Below, piece by piece: positions 29,945 to 40,530 of a stretch of 64,000 nucleotides of DNA. Made by a program: the position numbers and the translations under genes. Below the pieces are notes generated by a model, which was not told the DNA's origin, searched no databases, and was given only the letters and a program-made list of their open reading frames with translations. The stretch covers positions 62,001 to 126,000 of the forward strand of contig CAXHZN010000002.1 of assembly GCA_964022365.1 (NCBI GenBank), read 5' to 3'. This stretch comes from CAJXJP01 sp964022365. GTDB taxonomy: Bacteria > Patescibacteriota > Gracilibacteria > BD1-5 > UBA6164. The first letter of the stretch is position 1. Each line of letters starts with the position of its first letter.

Positions 29945-30001
29945 AAAAATACCAATACCAAATAAATAAAATAATTTATTCTGAGTATTGGTATTTTTTT
30001 A
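29945..30001 (+). terminator. Terminator with long loop
   Basis: AAAATACCAATAC pairs with GTATTGGTATTTTTTT across an AT-rich loop, directly after the small membrane protein. Confidence 0.65.
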
Positions 30002-30079
30002 TAAAAAAATATATCTAATTTTCCCATTGAAAAAAAATCAAAAAAAGGTATATTAATCAAAACAAATTAACAAACATAT

Positions 30080-30454
30080 ATGAAAAAAAGAATTTTACTT
30101 TTGATTATCCTTTTTACATTTTTTGTAAGTATTGGTACTTTGATGCTCACGTATAATTATGTAGATCCATATGAATATACTATTTTGGCTTTATTTTTGG
30201 CTTTATTTAGTTTTATTTTAGGGGTTTCAAGTTTTTTTGCATTTGTGTTATATTTCATCAAAAAAATTTATTTTAGATGAAAAGTATATGTGCAAAATGT
30301 ACTCACAAGTTTTAGGCAGGGATTTTTTATATCTTTGTTTATGATTCTTATGGTTTATTTCCATCATTTAGGAGCGAGTATGTATGTTGTAGCACTTCCT
30401 TTGGGTTTTGCATTATTATTTCTCGAATTATTTTTTCAAAATTTACAAGATTAA
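30080..30454 (+). CDS. Four-TM membrane protein, 124 aa
   Basis: Four hydrophobic segments with a short basic loop (KKIYFRGKVYVQ) between TM2 and TM3. One TGA. The gene ends 2 bases before the murein hydrolase start, so the two are co-transcribed; the layout (small four-TM protein before an EnvC/NlpD-like hydrolase) might mean a division or envelope partner, but this is inference. Confidence 0.65.
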
Positions 30455-30456
30455 TT

Positions 30457-32469
30457 ATGAATATGAAAATACCATTTTTCCTTCAATATATTATTTTATT
30501 TGCTTCACTTTTGTTTTATTTTACAGCGCAAGCTGCTTTGACAAACGAGCAAAAGGGAATGATTTTAGATAATTTTAAAGACAGGCAACAAGAACTCTTA
30601 TTTGAAACAAATGTGGGTGATTTTGAATCAGAAGATTTAAAAATATTTGATACATCAAATAGAATGAATATTTTTTGAGATATTGCTACTAAAATAGAAT
30701 ATGAAAGAGGAACAATAGAAGATAAGCAAGTATATGAGTTAGGGAAAATATTGTCATTGCAAGAATCATTAGAAACTTTAGAAAATGATATTAGTACTTC
30801 AACGAACAATGTAAATAAAATTAACGGAAAAATCATAGAAATTAAAAATGATATAGAACTGAATAAAAAATCTCTTGATTTAGTAAGAAATAAAATAGAA
30901 GAAAATAGAAAAATTTTACTCAAATATTTACAATATATTTATAAAAAATCTAATAATATTTATATTGATGATAAATTTGATAATTTAAAATGAATTCTTC
31001 TCAATGATGAAACAGTTTCTGATATGATTAATGATTTGTATTATAAAAATATTATTCAAATCACAGGAGAACAACTTATTGAAAAACATAAAAAATTAGT
31101 TGCTCAAATGTATACGGAAAAATTGGAATTAGAAAAAAATGAAAAAGATTTAAAACAGCTAAGGAAATTGGAAGTAATTGATAGAAAGATTCTCAGTGAC
31201 AAAAAAGAATTTAAAGAAAGACTTTTAGAAGTTTCTCAAGGGAAACAAGCTTTATACGAAGAATTTATAGATGATAAATTAGAATTAGAAAAAAAAGTAA
31301 AACTTCAAGCATTTAAAGAAAAAGCACGTTTTGAAAAAATTCAAAAAGATCTACTCTGAAAATATGATTGTGAGTTTGTGAATGTATGAGATGTAGATAT
31401 TGAAGAATTAAATCTGGATCCTCAATGTGAAGAATTAAATAAAGTTCTTTATGCGGAAGAAAGACTACAAAAAACTCAAGTATTTCAAAATAATTTTCTT
31501 GATTGGCCGGTAAATCCAAAAGTTTGAATTAGTGCATTTTTTAAATGAATTGATTATAAAAATATGTTTGGAGCAGACCATGATGCTATTGATGTGGCAG
31601 TAACTCAATGAACTCCAATCAAAGCTCCAGCAGATTGATATGTATTATATTTAAATCCACCGACAACTTCGGATTATTCATTTATGGCTATTAAACATGC
31701 CGAATGATATGTGACTGTTTATGGACATTTGAGTGAAATAGATGTAAAACCTTTTGAATTTGTTCGTAGAGGTCAAATTATAGGTAAATCTGGTTGAGAA
31801 TATGGTTCAAAAGGAGCATGACTTATGACAACGGGGCCACATCTACATTTCGAAGTATTTCAAGATGAAAAACCAATAGATCCTCTCAATGTATTAGATC
31901 TTTCATATGCAAATTATAGCAATCTTCCTGAAAAATATTTAACAAAATTCCAAACAGATTTTAGAGTGAGAAAATGATATGCATATAAGGCAGCTGTGAA
32001 TGATCAAAGGATTTTTCGTTTAGATTGATATTCTGAAATTGAAAGACAAAAAGATTTAATTGCAAAATATACAGCTCCAGCATTTAGAAATTGGGAAATG
32101 TGGGTTGATGAATCTTTAAATGGAAATATTGATCCAACGTTTACCATGTGTATTTGATTAGCTGAAAGTTGATTATGAAGAAATTTAAAAACTCCATTTA
32201 ATGTTTGAAATATTTGAAATACAGATTCTTGAGCTGTAAGAGAATATCAATCAGCTCGTGAATGAGTTTATATGATGATTCATACGCTCAATAATAGATA
32301 TTTAGGACATTATAACGAAATAAGATTATTAAGTCGTTATGGGAATCCAGATGGTACAATATACGCTTCTAGTCCAGATCATTGGCATAATAATATTATA
32401 AAATGTATGAGTGCAATTAAATGATATCAAGTTCCAGACGATTATAATTTTCGTTTAGGTCAACAATAA
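30457..32469 (+). CDS. Murein hydrolase: coiled coil + M23 endopeptidase + glucosaminidase-like domain
   Basis: 670 aa with a signal peptide (cleavage near AQAALT). Residues about 60-320 are a long coiled coil as in EnvC/NlpD-type activators. An M23 (LytM) domain follows with all zinc ligands visible: H375-x3-D379 (HDAID) and H462/H464 (HLHFE), plus YGHLS. The C-terminal 150 residues (FTMCIGLAESGLGRNLKTPFNVGNIGNTD...) look like a lysozyme/glucosaminidase fold with a Glu in AESGLGR as likely catalytic acid. So one protein would cut both peptide and glycan bonds. Unlike EnvC, the M23 site is not degenerate. It may act in division or in attacking a host wall. Confidence 0.85.
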
Positions 32470-32539
32470 TAATTGATTTTTTGCAAACCAAAAAGATATA
32501 TGTTAAGATATTTATAACTTAATATGTATCTTTTTTCTT

Positions 32540-33478
32540 ATGAGAAAACTCAAAATAATTCTATTTTCGTACTTGGTATATTTTTTAACAGCACCAGCTT
32601 TGTTTGCTTCTAGTATAGCTATGAGTACTTGAAATGGAGCTGTTACTTCTGGAAAAGACAATGCTAATTTTATCCTGAGTTTTTTCTCAGCAGATAATTT
32701 TATGAAATTATTTATGGCTATTTTAGTTATAATTTTAACTTTTTTCTTTTCAAAAGTTATAAGTGGAAAAATTGTTTCATATATTGAAAGAAATGCCACA
32801 GAAGAAACTAGTAGAGAAGAGCTTACCTGAGTAATTTCAAGAACTGTAAGTGTTACCGTTTTATTAATTGGTTTTTCTATTACACTTGGGATTTTGTGAA
32901 TTGATATGTGAATATTTATGGGTTGAATCTGATTTGGGATTGGGTTTACACTTAAAACATTTTTAACAAATTTTGTAGCAGGGATTATGATGGTAACTCA
33001 AGGGTATTATCATAATTGAGATATGATAAAAGTGGATGATCAAATAGGGAAAATTAGAAAAGTAAATGCATTATTTACAGCCGTAGAGCAATTTGATGGA
33101 GTAGTTTTTTATGTTCCAAATATACATTTTATCGAAGATAAAGTAACTAATTATCATACAAATGATAAAAGAAGAATAGAGGTTGAGGTATTAATTGATT
33201 ACACTGCTGACGTTCATAAAGCGAAAAAAACTATTCAAATGGTTATGGATCAATTTCCAAATATTCTTCAAGCTCCAGCGAGTGATGTAATTGTGGATGA
33301 TTTATCTGATAATGGTATTTTACTTAAAGCAAGATATTGGACACCGATGAGTGATAATTATTTTCATACAAAGTCTAATATTTCAGAAACTATAAATATG
33401 GCTTTAAAGAGACAAGAAATCGAAATTGCATATCCACATATGAATATAACTCATACAAATTTACCACCAAAAATGTAA
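32540..33478 (+). CDS. Small-conductance mechanosensitive channel, MscS family
   Basis: 312 aa. Signal-like first helix, then three TM segments, the pore-lining TM3 with the Gly/Ala packing pattern (GIGFGIGFTLKTFLTNFVAGIMM), the beta domain YYHNGDMIKVDDQIGKIRKVNALFTAVEQFDG and the C-terminal cytoplasmic domain. TGA encodes several pore-helix glycines. It relieves osmotic stress by releasing solutes. Has its own terminator. Confidence 0.92.
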
Positions 33479-33499
33479 CAAATATATCTTTATATTTAC

Positions 33500-33529
33500 A
33501 GCCTGAGAATAATAATCTCAGGTTTTTTT
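33500..33529 (+). terminator. Terminator of mscS-like gene
   Basis: AGCCTGAGA / TCTCAGGTTTTTTT hairpin. Confidence 0.85.
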
Positions 33530-33646
33530 AATATTGTATAAATAAAAATAAATAATAATTATTATAGGAAAAAATATTTGATTTTTATAGGAAAATGTAT
33601 AGTATTTTTATAGATAGTTTTTATTTAATTTAAGCGAAAAATAAAA

Positions 33647-34435
33647 ATGATTACTTTTGACAAAATTGTAAATAAACTGTTAAAAAAATGATGAAAAGTT
33701 CTTTGGAAAGAAGAAATTTTTAAAATTATAGATCCAGAGCAAAAATCTCAATATCAAAAAAAAGTTGATAATTATATTTATAGACTCAAAGCAGAAAAAA
33801 TTATTTTTCCAATTAAATCATGAGTCTATATTATGCCAACGGCTGATGATAGGTTATTAAACGAAATAGATTTAATTGAAAAATATTTTTATCCGTTAGT
33901 GAAAAAATATATTAGCTATTATGTTTGAAACCAGTATTGTATCATCTGACAAAAATCTCTTGAAATACATTTAAAAAATTATTCTATTTCAGAAAAATTA
34001 TATATTCTCACGAGAAATCTAGATAAAAAAATAAAAATATGAAATAAAGAAATTATTTTTAAAACTATTTCTGGAAAATCAGAAAATAAAAAAATAAATC
34101 TTTTTTCAAAAATTTATAAAAATTCTCAAAATAAATCATTCGAAAATATTGAAATCAAAGTTACTTCACTCGAACACGCAATATTAGAAACTGCTTTGAT
34201 GCAGGAAAATTATGGTTGAGTATCAGTAGAACTGTTAACTCAGGCAATAAAAAAATATTCCACGATTTTGGATGATGAAATATTTAAAGAACTAGGAAAA
34301 TATAAATATATCATGAGTTTCAACAGACTCAAAGAAATTTCCAAATCACTCGATACAGATTTTTCACAGCTATGTTTACAAATAATCAAACAAAATGGCT
34401 GATTATTTATCTGAGAATGATTAAGGGGAATGTAA
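33647..34435 (+). CDS. AbiEi-like winged-helix protein (putative type IV antitoxin)
   Basis: 262 aa. An N-terminal winged helix (KKVDNYIYRLKAEKIIFPIKSGVYIM), then YFYPLVKKYISYYVGNQYCIIGQKSLEIHL, which follows the AbiEi pattern of a 'YvG..ysAL..hl' block, then VTSLEHAILETALMQENYGG as in AbiEi C-terminal domains. The usual nucleotidyltransferase toxin (AbiEii) is absent: the next gene is unrelated. Two consecutive TGA codons near the start must be Gly-Gly. Could be an orphan regulator. Confidence 0.5.
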
Positions 34436-34514
34436 AAATCTACATAATTGACATTGTATATGTTTTAATTATATTATAAATAAATAAATAAATAAATAAA
34501 TAATAACTTTTAAT

Positions 34515-35108
34515 ATGAATAAATTAACGAGTGATGAAATAGAAGAAAAATTATCACAAAGCCATAGTATTCTAGATGAATATATAAAATTTTGTAAAAC
34601 AGAACAAGGGAGATTACTTGATGAGAATTGTCCAATACCTAGATATATTGATAATCAACAAGAAAAATTATTTCAGAATCAATTAAACAATTCTGATTTT
34701 AGATGTGCAATGGGTTGAAAAATTTTAGGAGCTACTGATGGAATTTGAAGTCTTATTTATAACCAAGAAAGTAACGAATTTATTTTTATGCATAATGATA
34801 ATAAGCCAGATGAACGTAAAACTAATGATATTAGGGAATTAGAGATGAACTCAATGGAGAAGATTCATAATATTTCAGAAATAGGGAGAGATGACAATAA
34901 TTTGTTGTGAATATGTTTATATACTATATCTGTAACTTGAGACTATAGTATATATACTTTATGAGGTTTTAATACTGGGGTTGTTTATCAAAATATTTTG
35001 GAAAAATGTTTTTCAAAATGAAGTGCAAAGTTAGATTTTCCATATGATTGAGCAAGGAAAGTTCCAAAAAATTTACCCTTGAATTTCTTTGAAGAACTAC
35101 AGCAATAA
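34515..35108 (+). CDS. Hypothetical protein, 197 aa
   Basis: A soluble protein rich in Asn, Asp and Ile, with a possible GG-containing core (FRCAMGGKILGATDGIGSLIY). No known motif, signal or TM. It is preceded by an (ATAA)n tract and followed by a strong terminator. TGA(Gly) codons at 34717 and beyond join the two halves. Confidence 0.6.
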
Positions 35109-35142
35109 AAAAACACTAGAAATTAATTTCTAGTGTTTTTTT
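35106..35142 (+). terminator. Terminator between convergent genes
   Basis: AAAAAAACACTAGAAATT / AATTTCTAGTGTTTTTTT perfect stem. Confidence 0.9.
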
Positions 35143-35153
35143 ATGTTTTCTAA

Positions 35154-36542
35154 TTATGCGTTTTTTTGTTTATTCATAAACATAAATCCACCAACGAGGA
35201 GTGAAATAAGTAATAGAATAATCATTTCAGGACCTGTTTGAACTTTTGTCATTTCAGAATATGGAATTTCTTCTGAAGGAACCAGTTCACCACTGGCAGT
35301 TTTTACAATTGGTTTGATTGCAAAGTAATCATATTTGATTTCTTCTCCTGTGATTTCTATTTCAAATCTTGGTTCACTTACATCTGTAATTTTTTCATTT
35401 TGTGTATCTGAAACTTTTTTATAGACTTCGTATCCTTCAATACCTTCTATTTCATCCCAAGTAACAACTGATTTTGATTTGAGTTGTGTTACTTTGATAT
35501 TTTTGATTGTATAATCAGGTTTTTCTTCAACTGGGTCTCCAGCTGCCGGAAGAGGTTCTGTAGGTTCAGCTTCTACTTCTTCTTTTTCAAAAACTGTGAT
35601 ACTTCCAGCTCCTAGTTCTTTTGTTTCTAGTCCAAGTTCATCTTTGAGAATAACATCAATTTTAAATGTTCCTGATTGATTTGGAGCAAATAATTTTGCT
35701 GTATAGATTCCATCAGTTGTTTCTTCGAGAGGTTCTACTACATCATTTACTACTACACTTACATTTGTAAGTTCTTTTGTAGCAATAACTTCTACTGTAA
35801 ATTCTCAACCTGTTTCAACTTCATCTGGAGATGATTTTACACTTTTGAAGCTTGGAGCAATTGATTCTACTTTTATTTCTACCATATTTGATTCTCCAAC
35901 TCTTTGGTCATCAGCATTTAATACAAAAGCACTAATAACATTATTTCCATTTACAAGAGTTGTAATAATTGTTTCAAAATCACCGTTATTGTTACTGATA
36001 ACTTCGATTGGTTCTTGGTCATTTACAACGATTTCTATTTTATGATTTTTTTGAGTTTTCCCAGAAATATTAATTTCGTTCTCTCAAATAGTGAGACCAT
36101 TTTCTGGAGATAATATTTCAACTTCAATTACTTCCACTTCTGCAGAACCAGTTACGGTTACTTCTCCTACACCAATAACGGTATCATTATTGAGGTCATA
36201 TATGTAAATATCTTGAAGTCCTTCTTTTGAAAAACTTACTGCATTTTCAAATTTTACGACTCATTGATCAGCAGCTGTAAAGCTATATGTATTTTGATCA
36301 AGTACGCTTGGAAGCTTTGCATCCATGTCTGATTCTGAAAACATAAGAATTGTTCCGTCATAATCAGTTACAACTGCATTGTTTGCATCAACTGCTTCTA
36401 CTATAAGATCAACAGATTCTCATACGCCTACACTATCAGGAGCCATAGTGACATTAAAACTATCAACAGCTGCAAGTACACTCGACATAGATAGAAAACC
36501 ACCAGTGACCAGACCTGCAATTATTTTTAGAAAACGTTTCAT
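35154..36542 (-). CDS. Surface protein with Ig-like/Big repeats and C-terminal membrane anchor
   Basis: 462 aa. Signal peptide (MKRFLKIIAGLVTGGFLSMSSVLA), then beta-sandwich repeats of the bacterial Ig type (for example ILSPENGLTIGENEINISGKTQ..., GNNVISAFVLNADDQ, VETGEEFTVEVIA), a Pro/Glu-rich linker (EAEPTEPLPAAGDPVEE), a fibronectin-like module (VTWDEIEGIEGYEVYKKV) and a C-terminal helix with basic tail (TGPEMIILLLISLLVGGFMFMNKQKN). The end resembles a sorting/anchor signal without LPXTG. Glycines here are mostly GGN, suggesting good expression. Likely a cell-surface stalk or adhesion protein. Confidence 0.8.
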
Positions 36543-36624
36543 AAAGGAGAAATTAATTGCTAAATATGAGTTATATTACTAAAATTTTTGCTCTATAAAA
36601 GTAAAAGACATTATTTTAACTTTA

Positions 36625-36658
36625 CAAAAAACAATATTATAGCATAATATTGTTTTTT
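36625..36658. terminator. Terminator of recF
   Basis: AAAAAACAATATTAT / ATAATATTGTTTTTTT stem; the recF stop codon is inside it (minus strand). Confidence 0.8.
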
Positions 36659-37674
36659 TCTTCGAGGATTTCTATCGAACTTATAAAGGTTTGATAATAT
36701 TTTAATTTTTTTGTGAGCATCTGTTTATGAGATTCATCAAGTTCACTCATGAGATCATCTATAAGTAAAATAGGTTTTTTGTTATCTCTTTTTTCCACAA
36801 AAACCGTTTCAAGCATTTTGAGCCAAATAATCACACTTTTGGTTTCTCCACGAGAAGCATATTGAGTAATATCTATTTGGTCAGCCACTATTTTAAAATC
36901 ATCAACATGAGGTCAAATAGCTGTTTTTCCTAGAATAATATCTCTTTGAATATTTTTATCCAGATATGTTTTTATATCTTGAGCAATATTATTTTTATCT
37001 ACTTTTGAAATATATTGAAATTCTATATTTTCAACTTTCCCAGAAAAATATTCTCGAGCTGTGGAAATATGAGCAGCAAAATATTCAGAAAGAGGGAATC
37101 TATATTGATATATTTTTTCTGCTATATTTATAAAACTTTTATTCCAAAATTCTAAATCCTCTATTTTACTTTTTCATTCTGCGATACTTTTGAGGAATTT
37201 ATTTCTACTGGTTGTAATTTTTTTATATTCTTTTAATGCATCAGAATATTCTGGGTAAGAATTTATGAGTATTTTATCCAAAAATTCTCTTCTGAGACTT
37301 GGAGATAAATACATGAGATTCATTTCTTGAGGTGAAAAAATGACACATTTGTAAGTGATTTCTAAAAATTTCTTTTTTGTTACATTTTTTCCATTGATTC
37401 TATAATTTTTTTTCTTTTTTTCCGCGTCAAAAGAAATCCCGACACTACCAATTTGGTCATCGAGATATTCTATATAAAAGTTATTTTTTGATTTTTTTAC
37501 GAGATTTTCAATTGAAATATTCCCAATAGAATTATTTCCTAGGAGACTTAAGGCTTCTAAAATATTTGTTTTTCATTTTCCATTTTCTCAAATGATGAAA
37601 TTTTTTTCTGTGAGTTCAAATATTTTTTTGGCTTCAAAATTACGAAAATCTACAAGTTTTAATTCTCTTATCAA
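36637..37674 (-). CDS. recF: DNA replication/repair protein RecF
   Basis: 345 aa, normal length. LKLVDFRNFEAKKI at the N-terminus, Walker A as GENGKGKTNILEALSLLG (two glycines by TGA), CVIFSPQEMNLMYLSPSLRREFLD, the signature region YASRGETKSVIIWLKM and Walker B PILLIDDLMSELDESHKQM. Start is placed at TTG (37674), since no ATG follows the upstream TAA in frame. RecF loads RecA at gaps with RecOR. It lies just downstream of gatC on the same strand. Confidence 0.9.
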
Positions 37675-37686
37675 TTTAGATCAGGA

Positions 37687-37977
37687 TTATTTCATAATAT
37701 TTTGTACGGCAATTTGATCAGCTACTACTTTTTGTTTTGAACAACCAAGTAATTCTTTTTTTGTTGAAATTTTTTCTTGAATAACTTCATCTTTTCTTAA
37801 TGTTGAATGTTGTTGAACTACGTTTACTGTTGGGCGAACTCCAGTTGTATCTACTTCATTGAGCAGGTCAATATAATCCAAAATATTACTTACATCTTCA
37901 CCTAGTTTAGGATCTTGAGATTTTAATTTCGTTAATTTTTGAGATAATTTTTCAATTTGTTCTTGTGTTAGGCTCAT
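37687..37977 (-). CDS. gatC: Asp-tRNA(Asn)/Glu-tRNA(Gln) amidotransferase subunit C
   Basis: 96 aa, family length. MSLTQEQIEKLSQKLTKL..., SNILDYIDLLNEVDTTGVRPTVNV matches the GatC core (I.DY...L...Dt.gv.P), and LRKDEV is the typical downstream segment. GatC stabilises GatA in the GatCAB amidotransferase. GatA/GatB are not adjacent in this window. No TGA codon. 12 bases before the recF start. Confidence 0.9.
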   Translation of the reverse strand: MSLTQEQIEKLSQKLTKLKSQDPKLGEDVSNILDYIDLLNEVDTTGVRPTVNVVQQHSTLRKDEVIQEKISTKKELLGCSKQKVVADQIAVQNIMK

Positions 37978-38040
37978 TTATCTATATTATTAATACAATT
38001 AATTTTTCTCACTATATTTTTAAATTTAAAAAAATCAAGT

Positions 38041-38391
38041 ATGACCTATAAACAAGTCCTACAAAAACAGATGCAAAATATACAGAAAAAAACTTTTTAT
38101 AGATATAGAGCATCAAAGATACTATTTATCTCCGGAGCATTTTTGTTTTTTGTAAATTTCTTTTTTGTTTGAGCAAACTTTTATTCACATATATTTAACG
38201 TGACTTTAAGTTATACATATTTTGTCTTTTGTATTAGCTTTTGTTCATTAATTTATTTCTTTTTCAGAGATAAATTTTTACAAAAAAAATCATTTTCTCT
38301 TTCAATTGTTTTAATGATTTTATTATTACTAATTTTGTGTGTTTTAGTAATGCCAGTATTTATTCCTGGAGGAATATTTTATTTTTTCTAA
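38041..38391 (+). CDS. Membrane protein, 116 aa, three TM
   Basis: A short basic N-terminus (MTYKQVLQKQMQNIQKKTFYRYRAS) and three to four hydrophobic helices. One TGA (Gly) hides the first 50 residues in the standard code. It is followed 9 bases later by a lipoprotein gene. No family recognised. Confidence 0.65.
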
Positions 38392-38400
38392 TTTTGAGTA

Positions 38401-38979
38401 ATGTTTAAAAAAATATTAGTTTTGATTTTTTGTGCGATAAGTTTAGTTTCATGTGGAGATGATGAAACAATCGATTTACAAGCCGAAGGATTAGTAAATT
38501 ACCCATGAGATAAGTTTGATATTTCTATTCCTGGAAATTGGAAAGTTCTCAACGAAGAATCAAATATTCTTCCTCAACCAAGCGAATGAAAAATAGAACT
38601 TTCTGCTCAATCTCAAGAAGCTAAATGAGGTTTTTTCAATAATGTATTAATTCTTTCTGATACACTTAAAACTTTTAGTGATTCTCAAGAGTTTACAATT
38701 GCAAATAATGTTTGAGCGAGATCTCAATATATCGATTATATTGAACTAGAAAATAAATCATTTGATTTTATTGATGGAACTTCATCACAATTATATATTT
38801 TCGAAGCAAAATATAACATGGAAACTCCAAAAATTAAATTTATCCAAACAGCATATGTATGTAATCCAAACACAGGTTATTTGCTTACCATGGCTGTTTC
38901 ACCAAGTGTGAAAATCACTGATAAATACGAAACATTACTTTCAACATTTTCTTGTTCACCAGATGAATGAGATTTATAA
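38401..38979 (+). CDS. Hypothetical lipoprotein, 192 aa
   Basis: The lipobox LVSC (Cys17 region: FCAISLVSCGDDE) marks a lipid-anchored protein. The mature part has YPGDKFDISIPGNWKVLNEES, the 'f.i.iP..W.v' start of PsbP/DUF-type small solute or adhesion domains seen in many lipoproteins. Five TGA glycines. Function unknown. Confidence 0.75.
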
Positions 38980-38982
38980 ATC

Positions 38983-39020
38983 AAAAAAAAGAAAATTTCA
39001 TTTGAAATTTTCTTTTTTTT
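38983..39020 (+). terminator. Terminator
   Basis: AAAAAAAAGAAAATTTCA / TGAAATTTTCTTTTTTTT stem after the lipoprotein gene. Confidence 0.85.
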
Positions 39021-39050
39021 GATTATAGTTCCACTGCATTTACTTTTACC

Positions 39051-39124
39051 GGTGCCTTGGTAGAGTGGTTATACAGCGGTCTGCAACACCGTATACAGCG
39101 GTTCGAGCCCGCTAGGCACCTCCA
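39051..39124 (+). tRNA. tRNA-Cys (GCA)
   Basis: Acceptor GGTGCCT / AGGCACC, D arm, anticodon arm GCGGT-CTGCAAC-ACCGT with anticodon GCA, T arm AGCGG-TTCGAGC-CCGCT, discriminator T (U73, a Cys identity element) and encoded CCA. Its 3' end is the insertion site of the element that follows, and the stop codon of the element's recombinase (minus strand) is inside the acceptor stem region. Confidence 0.95.
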
Positions 39125-40530
39125 TTTTGAAAATTGCAAAAATTAATAAGATTTAGAAACGAGTTATCCGAAAGCGATAGCTCTTTTTTAGTGTTTAAAA
39201 AAAGTTCGACACCTACGTTTTTAAGGCAACCGTGTTTTACATGGTCAATACCTTGATTATAGCTTTCATAAAGGTCACAACCGAGTTCGACACTTTTGGA
39301 AATCAGTAGTTCATCTTTTTTGCTTGAAAGCTTTGTTTTTTCAGATTCTAAATGATTAATTTCAAAAACAATATGATTTAATTTTTCATTATAAATATCT
39401 TTATCTATTTCTCATTCGAGACGTAAATCAAGTAGGTTTTGTTTTTTATTTTCTAGTTTTTTTATTTTACTCAGAATAGCTTTTTTCTTGTTTATAATAT
39501 CAGGTTTAGATTGTTCTAATATTTTGAAAGCCATTTTCTTATTGAGTTCTTTAAATTCTCAGTTAATTTTATATGGTTTTAAAACTTCAGAGATTTTTTC
39601 AAATAATTTATTTTGATTAATATTTATTGCTACATTACTTTTTGTAGGGCTTTTATAATAAATATGTCATTTTTGTTTATATGCACTCATAATCTTTCAA
39701 TCACTATCTTTTATGAGTCATTTTAAAGGATAATCAACTCATACATTTACATATTGATGAAATCATCTACCAGTATCATTTGCCTTATCAAACAATGATT
39801 TTGATATAAATTTTTTATATTTTCACTTATAATAAACTCCATTAAATTTTACTAATCAGATATAAAATTTATTTTTTACTATTGTTTCTAAAGTAGTAAC
39901 CGGAAATGGTTTATTATTTTTTATAGTATATCATTTTTCAAACATCAAATTTCTAATACTACTAAATGCCATTTTTTGTGCTCTGAGTTGAAATACCATT
40001 TTTATCCATTGAGATTTTATAGGGTCAATTTCAATAGTTTTATCTAGTCTATTATTTATATATCATATAGGGGCTTTCTGACAAACTCATCATTCTTCTA
40101 TTTTTCTTTTCATTCATCTTTTGATATCTTTTTGTAAATCCAAAATATACTGCGTAGACATTCAGAAATGCATTCACATGATAAGAACATTATCTCAAGT
40201 TTTAAATACTTCTCACTCAGTATAAATAGCCTTTATAATTCCATTTTGAATACTCCATTTGATAGTTCATTCATCAACTGGGTTTCTTGCAATTCTATTG
40301 AGTTTCCAAGTGATAATACAATCAGCTTTTCAAGAACTAAATAAACTCATCATCTCATTAAATAATGGTCTTCCTGGTTCTTTTGCCGATTGGGTTTCCT
40401 TAAAAACATGAACGACCTCAAGTCATTCACGTTCAGCGATTTTTCTCGCTTCTTGTTCCTGTGCACTAATAGAAAGTTGTTGCCTATCACTCCTATCAGT
40501 TGATTTTCTACAATAAATTATTGCTTTCAT
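39112..40530 (-). CDS. Large serine recombinase (integrase)
   Basis: 472 aa. The resolvase catalytic domain starts MKAIIYCRKSTDRSD (Ser10 nucleophile), with QQLSISAQEQEA, KADCIITWKLNRIARN and GMKRKIEEGGVCQKAPIGY. The recombinase domain and a coiled coil (ILSKIKKLENKKQNLL...) follow. The zinc-ribbon position (GLIKDSDGKIMSAYKQKGHIYYKSP) has lost its cysteines. The C-terminal codons run through the left direct repeat into the tRNA-Cys gene: the stop TAG (39112-39114) and the last residues NGGA are written on the complement of the tRNA 3' end. Its start overlaps the upstream gene by 13 bases. Confidence 0.9.
39117..39213. repeat. Left direct repeat (attL candidate)
   Basis: It begins with CACCTCCA of the tRNA 3' end. 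The first 33 bases are identical to 47310 onward, then scattered mismatches up to GTGTTTAAAAAAA. It encodes the C-terminus of the recombinase on the minus strand and, on the plus strand, the hairpin GAGTTATC/GATAGCTC with six T that can end tRNA transcription (39160-39189). Confidence 0.85.

Noticed and set aside
34473..34507. (ATAA)n tandem tract before the 34515 gene
   Set aside because: A short simple repeat in an AT-rich leader; no sign of function beyond possible length variation.
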